64,000 nucleotides of DNA from Jeotgalicoccus sp. (GTDB lineage: Bacteria > Bacillota > Bacilli > Staphylococcales > Salinicoccaceae). Position 1 is the stretch's first letter. Each line of letters begins with the position of its first letter. Position numbers and translations under genes: made by a program. The notes under the pieces are model-generated. The model saw nothing but the letters and a program-made list of their open reading frames with translations, had not been told where the DNA came from and searched no databases. This document shows, piece by piece, positions 43,600-53,258 of this stretch. Location: NCBI GenBank assembly GCA_003513765.1, contig DONT01000001.1, forward strand, positions 105,927 through 169,926, given 5' to 3'.

Positions 43600-44307
43600 A
43601 TGTTTGGTAAAAAAAATAACAGAAACTTTCAGTCAGGCCCGAGGCAACTTGTCGTACATAGAGAACCTAAATCACCGGTCAGTGAACAGTTCAGAACGAT
43701 CAGAACAAATATTACGTATTCAAATATAGATAATCCTGTTAAATCCGTACTATTTACTTCAGCAACACCAAGTGCCGGTAAATCGACTGTTGCAGCAAAT
43801 GTGGCCATCGCCTACGCGCAGGCAGGTAAGAATACATTGCTAATTGATGGAGATTTAAGAAGACCGACAACGCATTATACATTTGAAATGCAGAATGTCC
43901 GCGGATTGTCGACAGCAATTATTAATGAGCTGCCTTTAAATGAAGTAACTAGAGAGTCGGGAATTGAAAATCTGGATGTTATTACATCAGGACCAATTCC
44001 TCCGAATCCTTCAGAGTTATTGTCATCAAAGAAGATGAATCTATTTATGAAGATGGTTACTGATCTCTATGACATGGTCATTATAGACTCACCGCCGGTA
44101 CTTGCTGTAACTGACTCGCAGGTGTTAAGCCAGCTGACGGATGCCACGATTTTAGTAACAAACGTAGATGATAATAACCGCGATACAATTAAAGATGCAA
44201 AAGAACTAATGGAAAAAGCGGATGCGAATATTATTGGAGTTGTATTAAACAATAAGAAGATGGATAACAAGAAAGACAGTTATTACTATTACTACGGGAG
44301 TGAGTAG
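43600..44307 (+). CDS. capB: Capsule tyrosine kinase CapB (BY-kinase)
   Basis: A 235-residue bacterial tyrosine kinase with Walker A SATPSAGKST (54-63), Walker A' LLIDGDLRRP (80-89), Walker B MVIIDSPP near 160 and a C-terminal tyrosine cluster (YYYYYG) that is autophosphorylated. It works with CapA, whose C-terminal tail it needs for activity, and with phosphatase CapC. It is tightly spaced after capA. Confidence 0.95.
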   Translation: MFGKKNNRNFQSGPRQLVVHREPKSPVSEQFRTIRTNITYSNIDNPVKSVLFTSATPSAGKSTVAANVAIAYAQAGKNTLLIDGDLRRPTTHYTFEMQNVRGLSTAIINELPLNEVTRESGIENLDVITSGPIPPNPSELLSSKKMNLFMKMVTDLYDMVIIDSPPVLAVTDSQVLSQLTDATILVTNVDDNNRDTIKDAKELMEKADANIIGVVLNNKKMDNKKDSYYYYYGSE

Positions 44308-44310
44308 TGA

Positions 44311-45099
44311 ATGATTGATATCCATAATCACTTACTGGTCGGAGCAGATGACGGTCCCGCAACAGAACAGGATGCATTAGATTTGCTTCATCAGGCACAT
44401 GAAAATGGAATTACCGACATCATCGTAACCCCACATCATTATAGTGGGGATTTCGTTAACCCGAAAAGTAAAATTTTAACTGATATGGAAGCTTTAAAAA
44501 ATATTGTTAAAGAGAATGATATTAATATTAATGTCTATCCGGGTCAGGAAATCAGAATTAACGGCGATCTTGTGGAAGAACTGGAAGCGGGATTGAATCT
44601 TTCATTGAATCATTCTTCTTATGTGCTGGTTGAATTTCCATTTACTGAAGTCCCGAACTACGCAGAGAAATTATTTTTTGATCTGCAAATGAAAGGCAAT
44701 ACTCCAGTCATTGCACATCCAGAGAGATGCAGGCCGTTAAAAGATAATCCTGAAAAATTATATGACTTCATTGAAAAAGGTGCGATTGCACAAGTCACTG
44801 CAACTTCTGTATCCGGAAAACTTGGTGAAGGACTTCAGCGAGCAAGCCTGAAAATGCTTGAGAATAATTTAATACATATTGTGGGCAGTGATGCGCATCA
44901 TGCTGAAAACAGGCCGTTCATGCTGAAAGAAGCATATGAAGTGATTGAAACGGAACTTGGTACATCGTACGTAGATTATTTAAAATTTAATGCGGAAGCG
45001 ATACTTCATAACAATGAAGTTAAAGTAAGAGCACCTGTTCAATACAGTAATGAAATTAAAAAGAAGAAGAAACGTAAGAAATTTTTAGGTTTATTTTAG
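44311..45099 (+). CDS. capC: Capsule phosphotyrosine phosphatase CapC (PHP type)
   Basis: A 262-residue PHP-superfamily metallo-phosphatase (YwqE/CpsB type) that dephosphorylates CapB. Metal ligands are in DIHNHLL (near 3-7), DGP, TPHHYSGDF (near 40-48), IAHPERC (near 134-140) and GSDAHH (near 192-197). The Lys/Arg-rich end (KKKKKRKKFLGLF) is unusual and may contact membrane or CapB. It starts 3 bases after capB. Confidence 0.95.
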   Translation: MIDIHNHLLVGADDGPATEQDALDLLHQAHENGITDIIVTPHHYSGDFVNPKSKILTDMEALKNIVKENDININVYPGQEIRINGDLVEELEAGLNLSLNHSSYVLVEFPFTEVPNYAEKLFFDLQMKGNTPVIAHPERCRPLKDNPEKLYDFIEKGAIAQVTATSVSGKLGEGLQRASLKMLENNLIHIVGSDAHHAENRPFMLKEAYEVIETELGTSYVDYLKFNAEAILHNNEVKVRAPVQYSNEIKKKKKRKKFLGLF

Positions 45100-45115
45100 G
45101 AGAAGGTGTGTTGGC

Positions 45116-46927
45116 ATGGGAGCAAAAGAGAGATATTTCTTACTCTTGTTTATAGATTCAATCATAGTTACTTTTTCGGTGTTTGCAGGATATTATATTC
45201 TGGCGCCATTTTTTTTGGCATATACCTTGCCGGAATTGGCAGTAACATCGGTTGTCTTGTTGATTAGTCATCATGTATTTGCTTACATATTTAATTTATA
45301 TCACCGAGCCTGGGAGTACGCAAGTGTACGTGAGCTCATTTCTATTACTCAAGCAGTCACTGCTTCAATAGTTACTACATACATATTAAATATATTGATA
45401 TTCCAAACTAGCTTTACAAGGTTAATGGTTATTACTTGGATGATGCATTTAATTTTAATAGGTGGTTCGAGATTATCCTGGAGAGTGTGGCGTAAATACT
45501 TTGTTGGTAAAAGCTCTAGTAAAACACCTCTCACGAGAACTCTAATTGTGGGTGCAGGTAAAGGTGGTTCTATGCTAGTCAAACAAATGTTAGATACACC
45601 TTCAATGGGTATGAATCCTATTGTGGCTGTTGATGATGATTTGGCTAAACAACGTATGGAAATTAACGGTGGTATCAAGGTTGAAGGTAGACGAGATGAT
45701 ATTCAACACTTGATAAATAAATATGATATACAAAAAGTTGTGATAGCAATTCCATCGTTATCGAAGTCAGAATTGAAAGAAATTCATGGACTAGCAGTTA
45801 CAGATAATGTTGAAGTAATGATTATGCCAAATATAGATGATATTATGTCCGGGCGTGTTGAAGTTAATACTCTAAAAAAAGTAGAGGTAGAAGATTTACT
45901 AGGGAGAGAGCCTGTTGAACTAGACAACGAGGGAATTGAAGATCAAATAAGAGACAAAGTGGTATTAGTTACGGGGGCTGGCGGCAGTATTGGCTCTGAA
46001 ATCGTGAGACAGATAACTAAATTCCAACCACGTAAAATTATACTAGTTGGCCATGGTGAGAATAGTATTTATACAATTTTGGAGGAAGTTAATGCGCTAC
46101 GAAATAATATAGATTATGTTCCAATAATAGCAGATATACAAGATAGAGACAGAATATTTCAGGTGTTTGAAAATTATAAACCAGATTTTGTTTATCATGC
46201 TGCAGCTCACAAACATGTCCCCCTCATGGAATATAACCCAGTTGAGGCAGTGAAGAATAATATATTAGGAACTAAGAATACTGCTGAAGCAGCTTGTGAA
46301 CATGGCACGACAAAATTTGTAATGATATCTACTGATAAGGCAGTAAACCCACCTAATGTAATGGGAGCAACGAAAAGAATTGCAGAAATGATAGTACAAG
46401 CTCTTAATGAAAAGCATCCTAATACAACATTAGTTGCAGTAAGATTTGGTAATGTACTAGGAAGTAGAGGGTCTGTAATCCCCAAATTTAGAAATCAAAT
46501 TGAATTAGGTGGACCTATTACAATAACTGATGAAAGAATGACTAGGTACTTTATGACAATTCCCGAGGCTTCACGATTAGTTATTCAGGCGGGTAACCTA
46601 GCAGTTGGCGGTGAAGTTTTTGTGCTAGATATGGGAGAGCCAGTTAAAATAATGGACCTCGCTAAAAATATGATCAAATTAAGCGGTTATTCTGAAGAAG
46701 AAATAAAAATTGAGGTTACAGGGATTAGACCAGGTGAAAAATTATACGAGGAACTTTTAAATGAGGATGAAATACATCCAGATCAAGTATACGAAAAGAT
46801 ATACAGAGGAAAAGTTGAAATTAAGTCTATGGAAGAATTAGAAAAATTAATAAATAAAATTCAACACACACAAGATATTAAAGATTTATTAATAAATTAT
46901 GCTAATCATAAAGGGGTAAAATCATAA
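45116..46927 (+). CDS. capD: UDP-GlcNAc 4,6-dehydratase, CapD/PglF type
   Basis: A 603-residue membrane enzyme: four N-terminal helices (about 8-130), a Rossmann-like domain with GAGKGGSML near 144, and a C-terminal extended-SDR domain with the NAD loop TGAGGSIGSE from 287, then STDKAVNPPNVMGATKR where Tyr of the usual catalytic triad is replaced, as in PglF. It makes UDP-2-acetamido-2,6-dideoxy-4-keto-hexose, precursor of QuiNAc- or FucNAc-type sugars. The DNA becomes AT-richer from here on. Confidence 0.9.
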   Translation: MGAKERYFLLLFIDSIIVTFSVFAGYYILAPFFLAYTLPELAVTSVVLLISHHVFAYIFNLYHRAWEYASVRELISITQAVTASIVTTYILNILIFQTSFTRLMVITWMMHLILIGGSRLSWRVWRKYFVGKSSSKTPLTRTLIVGAGKGGSMLVKQMLDTPSMGMNPIVAVDDDLAKQRMEINGGIKVEGRRDDIQHLINKYDIQKVVIAIPSLSKSELKEIHGLAVTDNVEVMIMPNIDDIMSGRVEVNTLKKVEVEDLLGREPVELDNEGIEDQIRDKVVLVTGAGGSIGSEIVRQITKFQPRKIILVGHGENSIYTILEEVNALRNNIDYVPIIADIQDRDRIFQVFENYKPDFVYHAAAHKHVPLMEYNPVEAVKNNILGTKNTAEAACEHGTTKFVMISTDKAVNPPNVMGATKRIAEMIVQALNEKHPNTTLVAVRFGNVLGSRGSVIPKFRNQIELGGPITITDERMTRYFMTIPEASRLVIQAGNLAVGGEVFVLDMGEPVKIMDLAKNMIKLSGYSEEEIKIEVTGIRPGEKLYEELLNEDEIHPDQVYEKIYRGKVEIKSMEELEKLINKIQHTQDIKDLLINYANHKGVKS

Positions 46928-47943
46928 TGAATTTCGGAATTATAGGCTGTGGATTTATTTCAAAAAAACATGCAGAAGCTATTAAAAATATACCTAATGC
47001 CAAATTAGTCGCGGTATCTGATATGGCTGAAGAAAGAATGAAACCATATGTAGAAGAGTATGGAGCAGAAGCATATACAGACTTTAAAGAAATGCTGAAA
47101 AATGATGATTTAGATATTGTTTGTATATGTACACCGAGTGGTCTTCATGCTTCTATAGCAGCTGAAGTAGCCAAATTTAAGAAACATATAGTTGTTGAAA
47201 AACCTATAGCTATGAGTTTAGAAGATGCAAATACTATTATTGATGCCGCAAAAGAAAATAATGTAAAACTCTCTGTAGTACACCCGAATAGATTTAGACC
47301 TGTAGTATCACAATTAAAGGAAATACTAGATAAAAACCTTTTAGGAAAAATATCGCACGTGAATTGTATTGTCAACTGGAACCGAGATCAGGAGTATTAT
47401 GATCAAGCTCCTTGGAGAGGTACAAAAGAACATGACGGCGGAGTACTTATGAATCAAGCAATCCATAATATAGATTTATTATTATGGTTCATGGGCCCTC
47501 CTAAAGAGATATTCAGTATGGAAGCTACTCGATTTAGAAAGATTGAAGCTGAAGATGTTTCTATGGGGATTTTAAGGTTTGAAAATGGAGTTTTAGCAAA
47601 TGTTCAAGCTTCAACCACTGTTTTTCCTAGAAATTTTGAAGAAGCTATAACTATTTTTGGTGAAAAAGGTACAATTAAAATCGGTGGAACTAATGCTTTA
47701 TACTTCAAGCATCTAGAATATGAAAATATGAATGAGGATGAAATTAATTATATTAAAGATGAAATTGAGAGTAATCCATGGGGAGTGCCAGGTCATCAAA
47801 AAGTTTTAGAAGATATGATTGAATCAATCATCAGAGGTAAAGAAACAGCTATAACTGGTGAAGATGCAAATAATAGTTTGAAATTAGTGCTTAAAATGTA
47901 TGAATCAGCTAATAAAAATAAAATTGTGAACTGGGATAACTAA
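46927..47943 (+). CDS. Gfo/Idh/MocA oxidoreductase, probable UDP-GlcNAcA 3-dehydrogenase (WbpB/WlbA)
   Basis: A 338-residue protein: N-terminal NAD loop FGIIGCGFISKKHAEAI, EKPIAMSLEDA near 92, and the WbpB-type active site region WRGTKEHDGGVLMNQAIHNI near 163-182 with the catalytic Lys/His. WbpB oxidises C3 of UDP-GlcNAc uronic acid so that the aminotransferase can add an amino group. The start overlaps the capD stop by one base, and the gene for the 6-dehydrogenase follows. Confidence 0.85.
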   Translation: MNFGIIGCGFISKKHAEAIKNIPNAKLVAVSDMAEERMKPYVEEYGAEAYTDFKEMLKNDDLDIVCICTPSGLHASIAAEVAKFKKHIVVEKPIAMSLEDANTIIDAAKENNVKLSVVHPNRFRPVVSQLKEILDKNLLGKISHVNCIVNWNRDQEYYDQAPWRGTKEHDGGVLMNQAIHNIDLLLWFMGPPKEIFSMEATRFRKIEAEDVSMGILRFENGVLANVQASTTVFPRNFEEAITIFGEKGTIKIGGTNALYFKHLEYENMNEDEINYIKDEIESNPWGVPGHQKVLEDMIESIIRGKETAITGEDANNSLKLVLKMYESANKNKIVNWDN

Positions 47944-47953
47944 GGAGGATTTT

Positions 47954-49264
47954 ATGAATTATAAAGAGGAATTAATAGAGAGACTTGAAAATAAAACAGC
48001 TAAAATAGGTGTGCTAGGACTTGGCTATGTAGGTTTACCACTAGCTGTTGAAAAAGCAAAAGCAGGTTACAAAGTTATCGGTTTTGATGTTCAAGAAGAT
48101 AAAGTTAGAAAAATCAATAATGGGATAAATTATATTGGAGATGTTATACCAGAAGATTTAGAGAAATTAGTCGAAAATAATAGTTTAAGAGCAACAAATG
48201 ATTTCAGAAAAATTTCAGAAGTTGATGCTTTAGCTATTTGTGTACCGACACCTTTAGATATCTATAAACAACCCAATATGGATTACGTTAAAGCTTCTGC
48301 TGAATCAGTTGCTAAATATATGACTAATGGCATACTAGTAGTTTTGGAAAGTACTACATACCCAGGTACTACTGAAGAAATAATAAAAACTGCTATTGAA
48401 GAGCAAGGGTTTATTGTTGGAGAAAATTCATTTATTGCTTATTCACCTGAAAGAGTTGATCCAGGTAATCAACACTTTAATACTAAAAATACACCGAAAG
48501 TAGTTGGGGGTGTCACTGATAGTTGTACTAAAGTAGCATCTACTTTGTATCGAAATGTATTAGATGGAGAAGTGCATGAAGTATCCTCTCCTGCTGTTGC
48601 TGAGATGGAAAAGTTACTGGAAAATACATTTAGAAATATTAATATTGCTCTTGCAAATGAAATGGCAATATTGTGTGAGAAAATGAATATAGATGTTTGG
48701 GAAGTAATAGATGCTGCAGCTACAAAACCTTATGGGTTTATGCCTTTTTATCCAGGACCAGGAATTGGTGGACATTGTATACCTATCGATCCATGGTACT
48801 TAACATACAAGGCTAGAGAAGTTAATTACCATACTAAACTTATAGAAACCGCTGGGGAGATAAATGATGAGATGCCACAATTTATAGTGGATAAAATCTT
48901 ACATCTATTAAATCTGGAAAGAAAGCCTTTGAATCAATCAAAAATATTAGTTCTAGGAGTAGCTTATAAAAAGAATATAGATGATGCAAGAGAGAGTCCG
49001 ATATTACCCATATTAACATTGCTAGAAAAAAATTATGCTAACTTTAAGGTTTGTGATCCTCATATCAAATCATTCATTATTTCAAATAATGTGTATAATA
49101 CTGTTGAAGTAAATGTTGATTTAATTAAAGAGGCAGATATTGTATTAATTGCTACAAATCATGATGCTTTTGATTATGAGATGATTATGAACAATGCAAA
49201 ACTAATTTTAGATACTAGAAATAGTTACAAAATTAAAAATATAGATAACTATCACAAAATTTAA
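47954..49264 (+). CDS. Nucleotide-sugar 6-dehydrogenase, probable UDP-GlcNAc type (WbpA)
   Basis: A 436-residue enzyme with the NAD loop GLGYVGLPLAVEKAKAG, the AICVPTP motif, SPERVDPGN, and the catalytic Cys in GPGIGGHCIPIDPWYLTYKA. The last segment and DIWEVIDAAATKP-like helix resemble WbpA/TviB enzymes acting on UDP-GlcNAc rather than UDP-glucose. It yields UDP-GlcNAc uronic acid. An alternative is UDP-ManNAc dehydrogenase (CapO). AAGGAGG precedes the ATG. Confidence 0.85.
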   Translation: MNYKEELIERLENKTAKIGVLGLGYVGLPLAVEKAKAGYKVIGFDVQEDKVRKINNGINYIGDVIPEDLEKLVENNSLRATNDFRKISEVDALAICVPTPLDIYKQPNMDYVKASAESVAKYMTNGILVVLESTTYPGTTEEIIKTAIEEQGFIVGENSFIAYSPERVDPGNQHFNTKNTPKVVGGVTDSCTKVASTLYRNVLDGEVHEVSSPAVAEMEKLLENTFRNINIALANEMAILCEKMNIDVWEVIDAAATKPYGFMPFYPGPGIGGHCIPIDPWYLTYKAREVNYHTKLIETAGEINDEMPQFIVDKILHLLNLERKPLNQSKILVLGVAYKKNIDDARESPILPILTLLEKNYANFKVCDPHIKSFIISNNVYNTVEVNVDLIKEADIVLIATNHDAFDYEMIMNNAKLILDTRNSYKIKNIDNYHKI

Positions 49265-49265
49265 A

Positions 49266-50672
49266 ATGGAAAAAAAATTCCTGAATAACATCGTAATATT
49301 ATTAAAAGGCTCAACAATAGCACAAATAATAACTTTCTTTTGTTATTTAATCATAAGTAAACTTTATTCACCGACAGAATTCGGTGAATTTAGTTTAATC
49401 TACTCTATAATATCTATTATTTCAGTAGTTGCAACATTAAAAATTGATCAAGCAATACCTATTTCTAGAAAAGATGAAGAAGCACAAAAAATTCTGTTTT
49501 CCAGTATTTGTATAAGTATTTCTATAGGAATATTATCCATTATAATAGCTATTATATTAGGGAGATTTATCGAAAGTTATCAATCAGTTAGAAACTATTC
49601 ATTAATAATCGGGGTTACAGTATTTTTAATAGGGTTAAAACAAACATTTACTAGCTATTCTGTGTATAAAAATCAATTTCAACTAAATTCAAATAATCAA
49701 GTCACTCGTGCTAGTGTAATAAATGTCACACAAATCACATTTTTTAAACTTGGTACTTTTGGACTGATAATAGCACAGCCATTAGGTCACTTAATAGCAA
49801 ATCTAAACTATATTAAAAATTATCTGCCAGAACTTACAATGATAAAAAAATTTAATATAGAAGATTTTAGAAAAGTTTTAAAAAATTACAAAGATTTTAT
49901 TTTTTTACTTTCACCTGCAACTCTACTCAATACGCTTAGTGCTAATTTACCAATTCTAGTATTCATAATAGCTTTTGAAGGATATTTAGTTGGTTTATAC
50001 GCATTTGCTTATCGAATTTTATTAACACCAATAAGTATGATAGCCGGTGCTATCTCACAACCATTTTTAAAAAAAATGACAGAGAATTTTTCAAATAAAG
50101 AATATATAGATGGTTTTTTGTCTGTTTTGATAAGTAATTTATATTTCTTTATAACATTTCCTTTAGTAATGTTGTATTTATTTTCTCAGGATTTATTTGA
50201 AATATTTCTTTCAAACGAATGGACCAACTTATATGAAGTAGTGAATATTTTAATTCCTTGGTTAATATTTATATTTCTTACTGGACCAATAAGTCAAATC
50301 TACACTGTATATAGAAAACATAATTTTAATTTGATTTATAATATTTTTTCGCTAATCATCAAGTTTTTAGTTTTAATAGTTTGTGCGGCAGAGTTCGATT
50401 TCTATACTAGTTTAAAAATTTATGTGTTAGTAAATATTTTATTAACAATATTTCAATTTAATTTATTGTTAAACATAGCTAGTGTTAAAAAAATTAATGT
50501 ATTTTATAAAATAGTTACATCATCCATTAGTATAATAACAATAGTAGCTCCAACCATTATAGTGAAATATTATTTACCCGAAAACTATTATCTTATTATT
50601 TTTGTCGCTCTATCATCATGCATCATCTATTTATGGAGATTAATAAAAAAATTAAGGAAGGTGGCTATATAA
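49266..50672 (+). CDS. Capsule repeat-unit flippase Wzx
   Basis: A 468-residue very hydrophobic protein with about 12-14 helices and the MATE/PST-type start: LLKGSTIAQIITFFCYLIIS followed by SPTEFGEFSL. Wzx proteins flip undecaprenyl-linked repeat units across the membrane. It begins 1 base after the dehydrogenase stop without a clear ribosome site, and ends in TAATG with the next gene, so translation is probably coupled. Confidence 0.9.
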   Translation: MEKKFLNNIVILLKGSTIAQIITFFCYLIISKLYSPTEFGEFSLIYSIISIISVVATLKIDQAIPISRKDEEAQKILFSSICISISIGILSIIIAIILGRFIESYQSVRNYSLIIGVTVFLIGLKQTFTSYSVYKNQFQLNSNNQVTRASVINVTQITFFKLGTFGLIIAQPLGHLIANLNYIKNYLPELTMIKKFNIEDFRKVLKNYKDFIFLLSPATLLNTLSANLPILVFIIAFEGYLVGLYAFAYRILLTPISMIAGAISQPFLKKMTENFSNKEYIDGFLSVLISNLYFFITFPLVMLYLFSQDLFEIFLSNEWTNLYEVVNILIPWLIFIFLTGPISQIYTVYRKHNFNLIYNIFSLIIKFLVLIVCAAEFDFYTSLKIYVLVNILLTIFQFNLLLNIASVKKINVFYKIVTSSISIITIVAPTIIVKYYLPENYYLIIFVALSSCIIYLWRLIKKLRKVAI

Positions 50673-51982
50673 TGAGAAAGTTTATACTTTTATCAATTAT
50701 GTTTATGAAAGATAGAGATTACATTAAAGCTATTAAACTCTTAAATCGTACTGTAAATTACAATAAACCTAAAATGAATGAGTATCAAAACAAAAAATTA
50801 AGAGAATTGATACATCATGCATATACAAATGTAGATTATTATAGAAAGTTATTTGATAAGAATGATATTAACCCGGATTCTATAAAAACTATAGATGATC
50901 TAGATAAGATACCTATTTTAACAAAGAAAGATATCATAAATAATTATGATTCTATTTGGGCAAAGAATTTCACTGGGAAATACTCTTCAACTAAAACTGG
51001 TGGTTCTACAGGGCAGAGATTAGAATATATAAATAGTAATTTTGATTTGAGATTAAGTACTATGCTGTTATTAAATGGCTATAAGTATGCTGGATATGAA
51101 TATGGAGATCATGTTGTTACAATTGGTGGAACATCAGTAGTTGATAAAAGTAATATAAAAACCAGAATTAAAACATTTTTTTCAGATTTTACATTTAATT
51201 TTAAATCATTTTCTACTGTAAATTCTAATGAACAAACATTTAACAATATAATTACTCATTTAAATAAAAAGAAGAAAACATTTTTAAGAGGGTATAAATC
51301 ATCTATTTATTTACTAGCTAAGTATATATTAGATAACGATATTAATTTAAAGCACGAAGTGCGTGCGGTGTTTACTACTTCAGAGAAGTTGTTACAAACT
51401 CAAAGAGATATTATTGAAAAAGCATTTCAGTGTAAAGTGTATGATCAATATGGATTAAACGATGGTGGTATAAGTGCTTTTCAAAATAACCATGGAGAAT
51501 ATTTAATTGATTTTGAACGATCAATAATAGAAGTAGTTAATAATGAAGGTAAGCAAGTATATAATATAGAAGGACGAATTATAGGTACTTCTCTTTATAA
51601 CCTACATATGCCTTTTATTAGATATGATTCAGAAGATTTAGGCATAAAACAATATAACCACAATGGTAAAGATTATTTAATAGATATAGTAGGGAAGTCT
51701 AATGACATCCTAAGTTTTAAAGATAACTTTAATATTACCCCTATATTAAATAAAATTCTCAGGAATTATGAACTGAATAATTATCAAGTTATTAAAAGAA
51801 ACGATAAACTTGAAATAAATATATCTTCTGAAAATACAAATTTGTTAGCCTTAGCTTTAGAAAAGGATTTAACAGAAAGTTTAGAAGGTATTTCCTATAC
51901 GTTAAATTTTGTTCCTGAGGAAGAGTTCTATACTCATTCTAATGGAAAACATAAGTATATTATTGATTTGAGTAAGGACTGA
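50672..51982 (+). CDS. CapK / phenylacetate-CoA ligase-like adenylate-forming enzyme
   Basis: I start at ATG 50672 (AAGGAAGGTGG upstream); an earlier in-frame start at 50618 lies inside wzx. The 436-residue protein belongs to the PaaK/CapK branch of adenylate-forming enzymes. The ATP loop STKTGGSTGQRLEY is near 112-125, the acyl/adenine motif YDQYGLNDGG near 254-263, and the C-terminal hinge about 335. It could activate an acid for transfer onto a sugar, which fits the acyltransferases downstream. The substrate is unknown. Confidence 0.8.
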   Translation: MRKFILLSIMFMKDRDYIKAIKLLNRTVNYNKPKMNEYQNKKLRELIHHAYTNVDYYRKLFDKNDINPDSIKTIDDLDKIPILTKKDIINNYDSIWAKNFTGKYSSTKTGGSTGQRLEYINSNFDLRLSTMLLLNGYKYAGYEYGDHVVTIGGTSVVDKSNIKTRIKTFFSDFTFNFKSFSTVNSNEQTFNNIITHLNKKKKTFLRGYKSSIYLLAKYILDNDINLKHEVRAVFTTSEKLLQTQRDIIEKAFQCKVYDQYGLNDGGISAFQNNHGEYLIDFERSIIEVVNNEGKQVYNIEGRIIGTSLYNLHMPFIRYDSEDLGIKQYNHNGKDYLIDIVGKSNDILSFKDNFNITPILNKILRNYELNNYQVIKRNDKLEINISSENTNLLALALEKDLTESLEGISYTLNFVPEEEFYTHSNGKHKYIIDLSKD

Positions 51983-52020
51983 TTATTGTTAAAATACTAA
52001 ACACTTTTCTGCTAAATCTA

Positions 52021-53253
52021 TTGCTAATCGCTACCTTTAGTTATTTATATGTCAATTACATTCATGCTCATTATCTTTATGATACTTTTATATTGAATTT
52101 TGATATGTCTAATTTGGTTATTTCTACATTTTTATTATGCTTAACTTTAATATCATTGAATTTTCTTGATATAAGTACAAATTCATTAAAAATACCTATC
52201 TACATTATGTATTATTCATTAATAATGCCATTAGGGATTGTTACATCCTTTGAGTCAATGAGTATTGGTTTTTTTATAAATATTATAGTTGCATTTAATG
52301 GTATTATTATGTGTCTAATTTTTCTACCTAAAATAAAACTTATGTATCTATCTAATAATCTAATTTATTTTTTAATAATTATTTTATCAGGTATTTATAT
52401 CTATACCTATGTCATGTTAATAGCGACAGGAGGATTAACGAGGATTAATTTTAATTTAGAAGAAGTTTATGACGTCAGAGAACAATTGTCTCAAAACAGA
52501 TTTTTTCTGTCATCATATTTTATCAATTGGGTAGGTTATTCACTAAATCCATTATTAATAATATTAGGTCTATACAAAAAAAGAGGTTCCTTGCTTCTCA
52601 CAGGTATTATTATGCAGCTACTAATTTTTAGTATGACTAATTTCAAATCTTTTTTATATATAATTATTTTATTAATAGTGGTGTATTACTTAGCACAAAA
52701 ACCTAAATTATTTAGTAAGATTGGAATAGCAGTATTTGTATTTTTATCTGTTATGTATATCCATTATTTAACTTTCGGTGTCACTGTTTTAAATTCATCA
52801 CTTATAAGAAGACAGTTTTTTATACCAGCGCACTTACATTTTTTATATCATGATTTTTTCTCAAGAAATTATAATCCATTTATTTATTTCTCAGACTCTA
52901 TCTTAAGCTCTGTAGTTAATTATCCATATCAAGATGCTGTAACTAGGGTGATTAGTAAATTCTATTGGGGAAGAGAATTTGGGCCTAATGTCGGTTTTTT
53001 TGGTAATGCATACTTTAACATTGGGATACCAGGAGTATATCTATTAAGTATATTATTAGTACTATTGTTGAAAATTGTTCAAAGTACTGAAAAGCACCTG
53101 CCAAGTAAAGTGATTTCAGCTTTAATATTGACACCATTTATGGCGTTAATTAATTCTGGTTTTTTTACCACTTTACTTACACATTCTTTTTTACTCACAA
53201 TAATCACTCTTTGGATTATTAGTTCATATGAAAAAAATAAAAAAATGAGGTGA
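52021..53253 (+). CDS. Capsule polymerase Wzy
   Basis: At least 410 residues with about 10 or more membrane helices and a large hydrophilic loop (about 245-320, containing RRQFFIPAHLHFLYHDFFS and FYWGREFGPNVGFFGN), typical of O-antigen/capsule polymerases. It joins repeat units outside the membrane. The start is uncertain: the frame is open from 51976, and an ATT at 51985 has AAGGA at good spacing, while TTG 52021 has no visible ribosome site. Confidence 0.82.
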   Translation: MLIATFSYLYVNYIHAHYLYDTFILNFDMSNLVISTFLLCLTLISLNFLDISTNSLKIPIYIMYYSLIMPLGIVTSFESMSIGFFINIIVAFNGIIMCLIFLPKIKLMYLSNNLIYFLIIILSGIYIYTYVMLIATGGLTRINFNLEEVYDVREQLSQNRFFLSSYFINWVGYSLNPLLIILGLYKKRGSLLLTGIIMQLLIFSMTNFKSFLYIIILLIVVYYLAQKPKLFSKIGIAVFVFLSVMYIHYLTFGVTVLNSSLIRRQFFIPAHLHFLYHDFFSRNYNPFIYFSDSILSSVVNYPYQDAVTRVISKFYWGREFGPNVGFFGNAYFNIGIPGVYLLSILLVLLLKIVQSTEKHLPSKVISALILTPFMALINSGFFTTLLTHSFLLTIITLWIISSYEKNKKMR

Positions 53254-53258
53254 AATAA

